Assembly: GCF_016031635.1 (NCBI RefSeq)
Contig: NZ_JACEGD010000014.1
Span: 96,003-160,002, forward strand
Reading direction: 5' to 3'
DNA length: 64,000 bases
Source of the DNA: Bradyrhizobium diversitatis
Lineage (GTDB): Bacteria; Pseudomonadota; Alphaproteobacteria; Rhizobiales; Xanthobacteraceae
A program made the translations under genes and the position numbers. Below are positions 8,934-17,286 of this stretch, in pieces; positions within the stretch are counted from its first letter, which is position 1; each line of letters opens with the position of its first letter. The notes below the pieces were generated by a model. The model had not been told where the DNA came from. It saw only the letters and a program-made list of their open reading frames with translations, and made no database searches.

Positions 8934-11009
8934 ATGACCAAGCTCATCATCGACGGCAAGGAGATCGATGTCCCCGCCGAATACACGCTGCTCCAGGCGT
9001 GCGAGGCGGCCGGTGCCGAAATTCCGCGCTTCTGCTATCACGAGCGGCTGTCGATCGCCGGCAACTGCCGGATGTGCCTCGTCGAGGTGAAGGGCGGCCC
9101 GAAGCCGGTTGCCAGCTGCGCCTGGGGCGTGCGCGACTGCCGTCCGGGCCCCAAGGGCGAGCCGCCGGAGATTTCCACCCGTTCGCCGATGGTGAAGAAG
9201 GCGCGCGAAGGCGTGATGGAATTCCTTCTCATCAACCATCCGCTGGACTGCCCGATCTGCGATCAGGGCGGTGAGTGCGACCTCCAGGACCAGGCGATGG
9301 GCTATGGTGTCGACACCAGCCGCTTCGCCGAGAACAAGCGTGCGGTCGAGGACAAATATCTCGGCGCGCTGGTCAAGACCTCGATGAACCGCTGCATCCA
9401 GTGCACGCGCTGCGTTCGCTTCTCGGCGGAAGTCGCCGGCGCCCCCGAGATGGGCGCGACCGGCCGCGGCGAGGACATGGAGATCACGACCTATCTCGAG
9501 CACGCGCTGACGTCGGAATTGCAGGGCAACCTCGTCGACATCTGCCCGGTCGGCGCGCTGACCTCGAAGCCCTATGCGTTCGCGGCGCGTCCGTGGGAGC
9601 TCGGCAAGACCCAGTCGATCGACGTCATGGACGGCCTGGGATCGGCGATCCGCGTCGACACCCGCGGCCGTGAGGTGATGCGTATTCTGCCGCGCATCAA
9701 CGAGGCCGTGAACGAGGAGTGGATCTCCGACAAGACCCGTCACGTGGTCGACGGCCTGCGCACCCAGCGCCTTGACCGTCCCTATATCCGCGAAGCCGGC
9801 AAGCTGCGCGCGGCGAGCTGGACCGAGGCCTTCGCCGCGATCGCCGTCAAGGCGGCGCGCACCGACGGCAAGCGCATCGGCGCGATCGCCGGCGACCTCG
9901 CCGGTATCGAGGAGATGTTCGCGCTGAAGGATCTACTCGCCAGGTTCGGCTCCAGCAATCTGGCGGTGCAGGGCGGCGATGCGTTCGATCCGGCACTCGG
10001 CCGCGGCTCCTACATCTTCAACCCGACGCTCGCGGGCGTGGAGCACGCGGATGCGCTGCTCATCATCGGCGCCAACCCGCGGAAGGAGGCGGCCGTGTTC
10101 AACGCCCGCATCCGCAAGCGCTGGCGTGCCGGCGGCTTCAAGGTCGGGGTGATCGGTGCCAAGGTCGACCTGACCTACGATTTCGACCATCTCGGTGCCG
10201 GCACCGAAACGCTGGCCGAGCTCGCGGCCGGCAAGCACTCCTTCATGGACGTGCTGAAGAACGCCAAGAACCCGATCATCATGGTCGGCGCGGGCGCGGC
10301 CGCCCGTCACGATGGTGCCGCCATTCTCGCCGCCGCTGCCAAGCTCGCGCTCGACGTCGGGGCCGTGAAGGACGGCTGGAACGGTTTTGGCGTGCTGCAC
10401 GAGACCGCCTCGCGCGTTGGTGCGCTCGATATCGGTTTCTCCGCAACGAGCGGAGGCCTGAACGCGGCGCAGATGACGACGTTCGGCACGCTCGACTTGC
10501 TGTTCCTGCTCGGGGCCGACGAGATCAAGGCGCCGGACGGCACCTTCGTCGTCTATATCGGCACCCATGGCGACCGCGGTGCGCATCGCGCCGACGTGAT
10601 CCTGCCGGCGGCCGCCTACACCGAGAAGTCCGCGATCTACGTCAACACCGAGGGCCGCGTGCAGATGACCGGCCGCGCCGCGTTCCCGCCGGGCGAAGCC
10701 CGCGAGGACTGGGCGATCATCCGCGCGCTGTCGGAAGCGCTGGACAAGAAGCTCGGCTATGACTCGCTCGCGCAGTTGCGCCAGGCGATCTTCAAGGCCG
10801 TGCCGCATCTGATCCGTCTCGACCAGATCGAGGCCGGCACCGCCGACCAGATCAAGAAGCTGGCGGGGAAGGGCGGCTCGCCCGAGAAGGCGCCGTTCAA
10901 GCCTCTGGTCGAGGACTTCTACCTGACCAATCCAATCGCGCGTGCGTCCGCCGTGATGGCGGAAAGCTCGCGCCTCGCCTCCGGGCATATGCTGACCGCA
11001 GCGGAGTGA
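8934..11009 (+). CDS. nuoG: NADH-quinone oxidoreductase subunit G
   Basis: 75-kDa-type subunit, 691 residues. The N-terminal ferredoxin-like 2Fe-2S domain has FCYHERLSIAGNCRMCLVEV. It is followed by the His-Cys cluster region HPLDCPICDQGGECDLQDQA, the 4Fe-4S motif NRCIQCTRCVRF with CPVGAL, and a molybdopterin-oxidoreductase-like C-terminal domain that no longer binds cofactor in this family. ATG 8934 lies 5 bases after the nuoF stop. The frame is open further upstream but that part overlaps nuoF. Confidence 0.96.
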   Translation: MTKLIIDGKEIDVPAEYTLLQACEAAGAEIPRFCYHERLSIAGNCRMCLVEVKGGPKPVASCAWGVRDCRPGPKGEPPEISTRSPMVKKAREGVMEFLLINHPLDCPICDQGGECDLQDQAMGYGVDTSRFAENKRAVEDKYLGALVKTSMNRCIQCTRCVRFSAEVAGAPEMGATGRGEDMEITTYLEHALTSELQGNLVDICPVGALTSKPYAFAARPWELGKTQSIDVMDGLGSAIRVDTRGREVMRILPRINEAVNEEWISDKTRHVVDGLRTQRLDRPYIREAGKLRAASWTEAFAAIAVKAARTDGKRIGAIAGDLAGIEEMFALKDLLARFGSSNLAVQGGDAFDPALGRGSYIFNPTLAGVEHADALLIIGANPRKEAAVFNARIRKRWRAGGFKVGVIGAKVDLTYDFDHLGAGTETLAELAAGKHSFMDVLKNAKNPIIMVGAGAAARHDGAAILAAAAKLALDVGAVKDGWNGFGVLHETASRVGALDIGFSATSGGLNAAQMTTFGTLDLLFLLGADEIKAPDGTFVVYIGTHGDRGAHRADVILPAAAYTEKSAIYVNTEGRVQMTGRAAFPPGEAREDWAIIRALSEALDKKLGYDSLAQLRQAIFKAVPHLIRLDQIEAGTADQIKKLAGKGGSPEKAPFKPLVEDFYLTNPIARASAVMAESSRLASGHMLTAAE

Positions 11010-11019
11010 GCGTGATCTG

Positions 11020-12087
11020 ATGGAATTCTTCGAAAGCGCATTCTGGACCGGGTTCCTCTGGCCGCTGATCATCATGGTCGCGCAGAGCGTCCTGGTGCTT
11101 GTCGTCCTCCTGGTTGCGATCGCCTACATCCTGCTCGCCGACCGCAAGATCTGGGCGGCGGTTCAGATCCGCCGCGGCCCGAACGTGGTCGGCCCGTGGG
11201 GCCTGCTGCAATCCTTCGCCGACCTTTTGAAGTTCGTGCTGAAGGAGCCGATCATCCCGGCGGGCGCCAACAAGGGCGTGTTCCTGCTGGCGCCGCTGGT
11301 GTCCTGCGTGCTCGCGCTCGCCGCCTGGGCGGTGATCCCGACCAATCTCGGCTGGGTGATCGCCGACATCAATGTCGGCGTCCTCTTCATCTTCGCGATC
11401 TCGTCGCTGTCGATCTACGGCATCATCATGGCCGGCTGGTCGTCGAACTCGAAGTATCCGTTCCTGGCCGCGCTGCGCTCGGCGGCGCAGATGGTGTCGT
11501 ACGAAGTCTCGATCGGCTTCGTCATCATCACGGTGCTGCTCTGCGCCGGCACGCTGAACCTGTCGGCCGTGGTCGAGGCCCAGCACGCGCGCGGCCTCGC
11601 CAGCCTGATCGGGCTGCCGCAGCTCACCATCCTGAACTGGTACGTCTGGCCGCTGTTCCCGATGTTCGTCGTGTTCTACGTCTCGGCGCTGGCGGAAACC
11701 AACCGTCCGCCCTTCGACCTCGTCGAAGCCGAATCCGAGCTCGTCGCCGGCTTCATGGTCGAATACGGCTCGACTCCGTACCTGCTGTTCATGCTCGGCG
11801 AGTATGTCGCGATCGTCACGATGTGCGCGCTGGCGACGATCCTGTTCCTCGGAGGCTGGCTGCCGCCGGTGGACCTGCCGCCCTTCAACTGGGTGCCGGG
11901 GATCATCTGGTTCTCGCTGAAACTGTTCTTCATGTTCTTCCTGTTCGCGATGGCGAAGGCGATCGTGCCCCGCTACCGTTACGATCAACTGATGCGCCTC
12001 GGCTGGAAGGTGTTCCTGCCGCTGTCGCTGGTGATGGTGATCGTGGTGGCCGGCGTGCTGCATTTCGCCGGCATCGCGCCGAAGTGA
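11020..12087 (+). CDS. nuoH: NADH-quinone oxidoreductase subunit H
   Basis: Membrane subunit (ND1 homologue), 355 residues and about eight or nine helices, joining the peripheral and membrane arms and lining the quinone channel. Motifs include the ADRKIWAAVQIRRGPNVVGP loop and ALAETNRPPFDLVEAESELV. It lies 10 bases after nuoG. Confidence 0.96.
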   Translation: MEFFESAFWTGFLWPLIIMVAQSVLVLVVLLVAIAYILLADRKIWAAVQIRRGPNVVGPWGLLQSFADLLKFVLKEPIIPAGANKGVFLLAPLVSCVLALAAWAVIPTNLGWVIADINVGVLFIFAISSLSIYGIIMAGWSSNSKYPFLAALRSAAQMVSYEVSIGFVIITVLLCAGTLNLSAVVEAQHARGLASLIGLPQLTILNWYVWPLFPMFVVFYVSALAETNRPPFDLVEAESELVAGFMVEYGSTPYLLFMLGEYVAIVTMCALATILFLGGWLPPVDLPPFNWVPGIIWFSLKLFFMFFLFAMAKAIVPRYRYDQLMRLGWKVFLPLSLVMVIVVAGVLHFAGIAPK

Positions 12088-12095
12088 GGGCCGTC

Positions 12096-12590
12096 ATGGG
12101 TATCAACGTCAACGCCACTGCACGCTCGCTTCTGCTGTCGGAGTTCGTCTCGGCGTTCTTCCTCGCCATGCGCTATTTCTTCCAGCCGAAGCCGACGCTG
12201 AACTATCCGTTCGAGAAGGGCCCGATCTCGCCGCGCTTCCGCGGCGAGCACGCGCTGCGCCGCTATCCGAACGGCGAGGAGCGCTGCATCGCCTGCAAGC
12301 TGTGCGAAGCGGTCTGCCCGGCGCAGGCCATCACCATCGAGGCCGGGCCGCGCCGCAACGACGGCACCCGCCGCACCGTGCGCTACGACATCGACATGGT
12401 GAAGTGCATCTATTGCGGCCTCTGCCAGGAGGCCTGTCCTGTGGACGCCATCGTCGAAGGCCCGAACTTCGAGTTCGCGACCGAGACCCGCGAGGAACTG
12501 TTTTATGACAAGGCCAAGCTGCTCGCCAACGGCGACCGCTGGGAACGCGAGATCGCGAAAGCGATCGAGCTCGACGCGCCGTACCGGTGA
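12096..12590 (+). CDS. nuoI: NADH-quinone oxidoreductase subunit I
   Basis: TYKY-type subunit, 164 residues, with two ferredoxin motifs. CIACKLCEAVCPAQAI (C64, C67, C70, C74) and CIYCGLCQEACPVDAI bind clusters N6a and N6b. The N-terminal amphipathic helix and the motif FRGEHALRRYPNGEERC are typical. ATG 12096 is 8 bases after the nuoH stop. Confidence 0.96.
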   Translation: MGINVNATARSLLLSEFVSAFFLAMRYFFQPKPTLNYPFEKGPISPRFRGEHALRRYPNGEERCIACKLCEAVCPAQAITIEAGPRRNDGTRRTVRYDIDMVKCIYCGLCQEACPVDAIVEGPNFEFATETREELFYDKAKLLANGDRWEREIAKAIELDAPYR

Positions 12591-12599
12591 GGTGAGGGC

Positions 12600-12728
12600 A
12601 TGATCCTTCCCGCCATCTCCTCGTCATTCCGGGGCGCGCGAAGCGCGAACCCGGAATCTCGCGCCACAACCTCTGGATTCTGGGTTCGCGCTGGCGCGCG
12701 CCCCGGAATGACGGGAGTTTCTCGATGA
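12600..12728 (+). CDS. Possible 42-residue leader peptide created by a repeat insertion, coupled to nuoJ
   Basis: An open frame starts at ATG 12600, 9 bases after the nuoI stop with GGTGAGGG as a good ribosome-binding site, and ends in TGA 12726-12728. That stop overlaps the nuoJ ATG at 12725 as ATGA. The first 14 bases (ATGATCCTTCCCGC) are identical to the first 14 of nuoJ, so this start and Shine-Dalgarno are probably the ancestral nuoJ initiation site, separated from nuoJ by an inserted palindrome. The peptide is Ser/Arg/Gly-rich with no domain. If translated, it would carry ribosomes to nuoJ. Expression is inferred. Confidence 0.4.
   Translation: MILPAISSSFRGARSANPESRATTSGFWVRAGARPGMTGVSR
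12622..12712. repeat. Palindromic element between nuoI and nuoJ, flanked by a 14-bp direct repeat
   Basis: Outer arms CGTCATTCCGGGGCGCGCG and its complement CGCGCGCCCCGGAATGACG enclose inner complementary segments (CGCGAACCCGGAATC / GGATTCTGGGTTCGCG), giving a long imperfect hairpin. The surrounding direct repeat is ATGATCCTTCCCGC at 12600-12613 and 12725-12738, which looks like a target-site duplication. The sequence class matches interspersed palindromes common in Bradyrhizobium. Confidence 0.8.
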
Positions 12729-13363
12729 TCCTTCCCGCGCTGTTCTTCTATCTCTTCGCCGGCGTCTGCGTCGCCTCGGCCGTGATGGTGATTGTCTCGC
12801 GCAATCCCGTGCATTCCGTGCTGTACCTGATCCTTGCCTTCGTCAACGCCTCCGGCCTGTTCGTGCTGATGGGCGCCGAGTTCCTCGGCATGATGCTGAT
12901 CGTCGTCTATGTCGGCGCGGTCGCGGTGCTGTTCCTGTTCGTGATCATGATGCTCGACGTCGACTTCCTCGAGCTGCGCGAGGGCTTCATCGAGTACCTG
13001 CCGGTCGGCCTCGTGATCGGCGGCATCTTCCTGTTCGAGTTGCTGCTCACGGTCGGCTTCTGGGTCATCAATCCCGGCGTCTCCAAGACGATCACGGCGG
13101 CGATCCCGGCCAACGTCTCCAACACCGAGGCGCTCGGGCTCGTGCTCTATACGAAGTACATCCACTACTTCCAGCTCTCGGGCATGGTGCTGCTGGTCGC
13201 TATGATCGGCGCCATCGTGCTGACCCTGCGCCATAAGGCGAAGGTCAAGCGGCAGGACATCAACGTTCAGAACGCACGGACGCCCGAAATGGCGATGGCG
13301 ATGCGCAAGGTGGCGCCGGGGCAGGGGCTCTCGGACGCCGATGCGGCGGAGTGGGTGAAATGA
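12725..13363 (+). CDS. nuoJ: NADH-quinone oxidoreductase subunit J
   Basis: ND6-type membrane subunit, 212 residues and five predicted helices. Its first 14 bases duplicate those at 12600. The local upstream sequence (GGGAGTTTCTCG) provides a weak Shine-Dalgarno, so initiation may depend partly on the upstream leader frame. The hydrophilic C-terminal extension after about residue 175 is typical of alphaproteobacterial NuoJ. Its stop overlaps the nuoK start (ATGA). Confidence 0.95.
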   Translation: MILPALFFYLFAGVCVASAVMVIVSRNPVHSVLYLILAFVNASGLFVLMGAEFLGMMLIVVYVGAVAVLFLFVIMMLDVDFLELREGFIEYLPVGLVIGGIFLFELLLTVGFWVINPGVSKTITAAIPANVSNTEALGLVLYTKYIHYFQLSGMVLLVAMIGAIVLTLRHKAKVKRQDINVQNARTPEMAMAMRKVAPGQGLSDADAAEWVK

Positions 13364-13668
13364 CGATCGGGCTCGGACATTATCTGGCGGTCGGCGCGAT
13401 CCTGTTCACGCTCGGCATTCTCGGCATCTTCCTGAACCGCAAGAACATCATCGTCATCCTGATGTCGATCGAGCTGATCCTGCTCTCGGTCAACATCAAC
13501 CTCGTGGCGTTCTCGACCTTCCTCGGCGACATCGTCGGCCAGGTCTTCGCGTTGCTGGTGCTGACGGTTGCGGCTGCTGAAGCTGCGATCGGTCTCGCCA
13601 TCCTGGTGGTCTATTTCCGCAACCGCGGCTCGATCGCGGTTGAGGACGTCAATCTGATGAAGGGCTGA
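13360..13668 (+). CDS. nuoK: NADH-quinone oxidoreductase subunit K
   Basis: ND4L-type subunit, 102 residues with three helices, and conserved glutamates in the helix around LMSIELILLSVNINL. ATG 13360 overlaps the nuoJ stop. A GTG at 13351 would add three residues and is less likely. Confidence 0.95.
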   Translation: MTIGLGHYLAVGAILFTLGILGIFLNRKNIIVILMSIELILLSVNINLVAFSTFLGDIVGQVFALLVLTVAAAEAAIGLAILVVYFRNRGSIAVEDVNLMKG

Positions 13669-13676
13669 GCTCTCAA

Positions 13677-15755
13677 ATGGTTCAGGCAATCGTTTTCCTG
13701 CCTCTGCTGGGCGCCATTCTGGCCGGCCTCATTGCGCTGTTCGGCGCGCATGCCCGCAACCCCTCGGGCGACGAGGTCGAGCATCACGGCGACCACGGGC
13801 ATGGCCACGGCGACGCTCACGCCTCGGCGGCCCATGACGACCATGGCCATGACGACCATGCCCACGACGATCACGGTCCGACCGAGCCCGCCGCGGCGGG
13901 CTCGCGCCCCGCCGAGCTGATCACCACGGCGCTGCTGTTCGTCTCGGCGGCGTTGTCCTGGATGACGCTGGTCGATGTCGGCTTCATGCACCACGACTAC
14001 AGGATTCAGCTGCTGCCCTGGATCTTCTCCGGCGACCTCCAGGTCTGGTGGACGCTGCGCGTCGACACGCTCACCGCCGTGATGCTGGTGGTGGTGACCA
14101 CCGTGTCCTCGCTCGTGCACCTCTATTCCATCGGCTACATGGACGAGGACCCGAACCGGCCGCGCTTCTTCGGCTATCTCAGCCTCTTCACCTTCGCCAT
14201 GCTGATGCTGGTGACGGCGGACAACCTCGTGCAGCTGTTCTTCGGCTGGGAAGGCGTGGGCCTGGCGAGCTACCTGCTGATCGGCTTCTGGTACCAGAAG
14301 CCGTCGGCGAACGCGGCCGCGATCAAGGCCTTCGTGGTCAACCGCGTCGGCGATTTCGGTTTCGCGCTCGGCATCTTCGCGATCTTCATGCTGGTCGGCT
14401 CGACCGATTTCGAGACCATCTTCCACGCGGCGCCCGGCCTCACCGGCAAGACCGTCAACTTCCTCGGCTGGCACGCCGACGCGCTGACCCTGACCTGTCT
14501 CCTCTTGTTCATGGGCGCGATGGGCAAGTCGGCGCAGTTCCTGCTGCACACCTGGTTGCCGGACGCGATGGAAGGCCCGACCCCGGTCTCGGCGCTGATC
14601 CATGCCGCGACCATGGTCACCGCCGGCGTGTTCATGGTGGCGCGCCTGTCGCCGCTGTTCGAGCTCGCCCCGAACGCCCAGGCCGTCGTGATGTTCTTCG
14701 GCGCCACCACCGCGTTCTTCGCCGCAACCATCGGCCTCGTTCAGAACGACATCAAGCGCATCGTCGCCTATTCGACCTGTTCGCAGCTCGGCTACATGTT
14801 CGTGGCGATGGGAGCAGGGGCCTACTCGGTCGGCATGTTCCACCTGTTCACGCACGCCTTCTTCAAAGCGCTGCTGTTCTTGGGCTCCGGCTCGGTGATC
14901 TACGCGATGCACCACGAGCAGGACATCCGCAACATGGGCGGCCTCTGGAAGAAGATCCCCTACACCTATGCGGTGATGGTGGTCGGCACCCTGGCGCTCA
15001 CCGGCTTCCCGCTGACGGCCGGCTACTTCTCCAAGGACGCGATCATCGAGTCCGCCTACGCCTCGCACAATCCGTTCGCGGTGTACGGCTTCCTGATGAC
15101 GGTCGTCGCCGCCGGCCTGACCTCGTTCTATTCCTGGCGCCTGATCTTCAAGACCTTCCACGGCGAGCCGCATGACGAGCATCACTACGAGGCCGCGCAT
15201 GAGGCCCCGCTCTGGATCCTGATCCCGATCGGCGTGCTCGCGGTCGGCTCGTTCGTCGCGGGGCTGCCGTTCAAGGAGCTGTTCGCCGGTCACGGGGTCG
15301 AGGAGTTCTTCCGCGAATCCGTGAAGATGAACCCCCACATCATCGAGGAGATGCACCACATCCCGCAGACCATCGCCTTCCTGCCGACGGTGATGATGGT
15401 GCTGGGCTTCCTGGTGTCGTACCTGTTCTACATCCGCCGGCCTTATCTGCCGGTCGAGCTCGCGAAGACGCAGCCGATGCTGTACCAGTTCCTGCTCAAC
15501 AAATGGTACTTCGACGAGCTTTACGACCTCATCTTCGTCCGTCCGGCGAAGTGGATCGGTTATCAGCTCTGGAAGAAGGGCGACGGCTTCATCATCGACG
15601 GCTTCGGCCCCGACGGCGTCTCCGCCCGCGTGCTGGACGTCACCCGCAACGTCGTGAAGATCCAGACCGGCTATCTCTATCACTACGCATTCGCCATGCT
15701 GATCGGCGCCGCCGGCCTGATCACCTGGTTCATGTTCGGCTTTGGAGGCCAGTAA
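13677..15755 (+). CDS. nuoL: NADH-quinone oxidoreductase subunit L with a histidine-rich loop
   Basis: ND5-type antiporter-like proton-pumping subunit, 692 residues, about 16 helices including the lateral helix at the C-terminus. The core signature includes FFGWEGVGLASYLLIGFWY and HTWLPDAMEGPTPVSALIHA. Residues 36-66, in the loop after the first helix, contain 12 histidines mixed with Asp and Gly. This hydrophilic insertion is absent from textbook NuoL sequences and could bind divalent metal, though no function is shown. nuoM follows with no gap. Confidence 0.96.
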   Translation: MVQAIVFLPLLGAILAGLIALFGAHARNPSGDEVEHHGDHGHGHGDAHASAAHDDHGHDDHAHDDHGPTEPAAAGSRPAELITTALLFVSAALSWMTLVDVGFMHHDYRIQLLPWIFSGDLQVWWTLRVDTLTAVMLVVVTTVSSLVHLYSIGYMDEDPNRPRFFGYLSLFTFAMLMLVTADNLVQLFFGWEGVGLASYLLIGFWYQKPSANAAAIKAFVVNRVGDFGFALGIFAIFMLVGSTDFETIFHAAPGLTGKTVNFLGWHADALTLTCLLLFMGAMGKSAQFLLHTWLPDAMEGPTPVSALIHAATMVTAGVFMVARLSPLFELAPNAQAVVMFFGATTAFFAATIGLVQNDIKRIVAYSTCSQLGYMFVAMGAGAYSVGMFHLFTHAFFKALLFLGSGSVIYAMHHEQDIRNMGGLWKKIPYTYAVMVVGTLALTGFPLTAGYFSKDAIIESAYASHNPFAVYGFLMTVVAAGLTSFYSWRLIFKTFHGEPHDEHHYEAAHEAPLWILIPIGVLAVGSFVAGLPFKELFAGHGVEEFFRESVKMNPHIIEEMHHIPQTIAFLPTVMMVLGFLVSYLFYIRRPYLPVELAKTQPMLYQFLLNKWYFDELYDLIFVRPAKWIGYQLWKKGDGFIIDGFGPDGVSARVLDVTRNVVKIQTGYLYHYAFAMLIGAAGLITWFMFGFGGQ

Positions 15756-17264
15756 ATGACAACCTGGCCCATACTTTCGGTCACGACGTTCCTGCCGTTG
15801 GTCGGCGCGCTGATCGTCTATCTCAGCCGCGGCGATGACGAGGCGGCCCGGCGCAATTCGCGCTGGATCGCGCTGTGGACCACGCTGATCACCTTCGCGG
15901 TGTCGGTGATCCTGGTCATGCGTTTCGACCCCAGCAACCCCGACTTCCAGTTCGTCGAGAAGGCGAACTGGCTCGCCACCGGCATCACCTACCACATGGG
16001 CGTCGACGGCATCTCGCTGCCGCTGGTGATCCTCACCACCGCCGTGATGCCGTTCTGCATCATCGCGAGCTGGAAGGCGATCACGAGCCGCGTCCGCGAA
16101 TACATGATGGCGTTCCTGATCCTGGAAACGCTGATGATCGGCACCTTCTCGGCGCTCGATCTCGTGCTGTTCTACCTGTTCTTCGAGGGCGGCCTGATCC
16201 CGATGTTCCTGATCATCGGCGTATGGGGCGGCCCGCGCCGGGTCTATGCTTCGTTCAAGTTCTTCCTCTACACGCTGCTCGGCTCGGTCCTGATGCTGCT
16301 CGCCATCATGGCGCTGTACTGGAACGGCGGCACCACCGACATCCCGACCCTGATGCACACCGCCGTGCCGCGGTCCCTGCAGACCTGGGCGTGGCTCGCC
16401 TTCTTCGCCTCGTTCGCGGTGAAGATGCCGATGTGGCCGGTGCACACCTGGCTGCCCGACGCGCACGTCGAGGCGCCGACCGCGGGCTCGGTGGTGCTCG
16501 CCGCGATCCTCCTGAAGATGGGCGGCTACGGCTTCCTGCGCTTCTCGCTGCCGATGTTCCCGCTGGCCTCGCACGACTTCGCGCCGCTGATCTTCACGCT
16601 CTCGGCCATCGCCATCATCTACACCTCGCTGGTGGCGCTGATGCAGGAGGACATGAAGAAGCTGATCGCCTACTCGTCGGTGGCGCATATGGGCTTCGTC
16701 ACCATGGGCATCTTCGCCGGCACCATGCAGGGTGTCGCCGGCGGCGTGTTCCAGATGATCTCGCACGGCATCGTCTCCGGCGCGCTGTTCCTCTGCGTCG
16801 GCATCGTCTACGACCGTCTGCACACCCGCGAGATCGCGGCCTATGGCGGCCTCGTCAACCGGATGCCGCTCTATGCGATGACCTTCATGGTCTTCACCAT
16901 GGCCAATGTCGGCCTGCCCGGAACGAGCGGCTTCGTCGGCGAGTTCATGACGCTGCTCGGCACCTTCAAGGTCTCGATCCCGACCGCGTTCTTCGCCAGC
17001 TTCGGCGTGATCCTGTCGGCGGCCTATGCGCTGTGGCTCTACCGCAAGGTGGTGTTCGGGGCCCTGGTCAAGCCGTCGCTGATGAGCATGAAGGATCTCA
17101 CCTTCCGGGAGTGCCTGACGCTGTTCCCGATGATCGCGCTGACGATCCTGTTCGGCGTCTATCCGAAGCCGGTGCTCGACATGTCGGCCGCCTCGGTCCA
17201 GCAACTCGTCAACAACTACAACACCGCCGTGACGGCCATGAAGGCCGCCGCACTGCTCCAGTGA
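15756..17264 (+). CDS. nuoM: NADH-quinone oxidoreductase subunit M
   Basis: ND4-type antiporter-like subunit, 502 residues and about 14 helices. Signatures are FYLFFEGGLIPMFLIIGVWG and MPMWPVHTWLPDAHVEAPTA, including the conserved Glu and Lys of the proton channel. The ATG abuts the nuoL stop. Confidence 0.96.
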   Translation: MTTWPILSVTTFLPLVGALIVYLSRGDDEAARRNSRWIALWTTLITFAVSVILVMRFDPSNPDFQFVEKANWLATGITYHMGVDGISLPLVILTTAVMPFCIIASWKAITSRVREYMMAFLILETLMIGTFSALDLVLFYLFFEGGLIPMFLIIGVWGGPRRVYASFKFFLYTLLGSVLMLLAIMALYWNGGTTDIPTLMHTAVPRSLQTWAWLAFFASFAVKMPMWPVHTWLPDAHVEAPTAGSVVLAAILLKMGGYGFLRFSLPMFPLASHDFAPLIFTLSAIAIIYTSLVALMQEDMKKLIAYSSVAHMGFVTMGIFAGTMQGVAGGVFQMISHGIVSGALFLCVGIVYDRLHTREIAAYGGLVNRMPLYAMTFMVFTMANVGLPGTSGFVGEFMTLLGTFKVSIPTAFFASFGVILSAAYALWLYRKVVFGALVKPSLMSMKDLTFRECLTLFPMIALTILFGVYPKPVLDMSAASVQQLVNNYNTAVTAMKAAALLQ

Positions 17265-17286
17265 TCGGGCAGGTCAGGATATCGCC

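Noticed and set aside
13611..17204. A 1197-residue open frame on the minus strand opposite nuoL and nuoM
   Set aside because: Antisense artefact of GC-rich membrane-protein genes. Extremely biased in His, Glu, Gln and Arg, with no domain.
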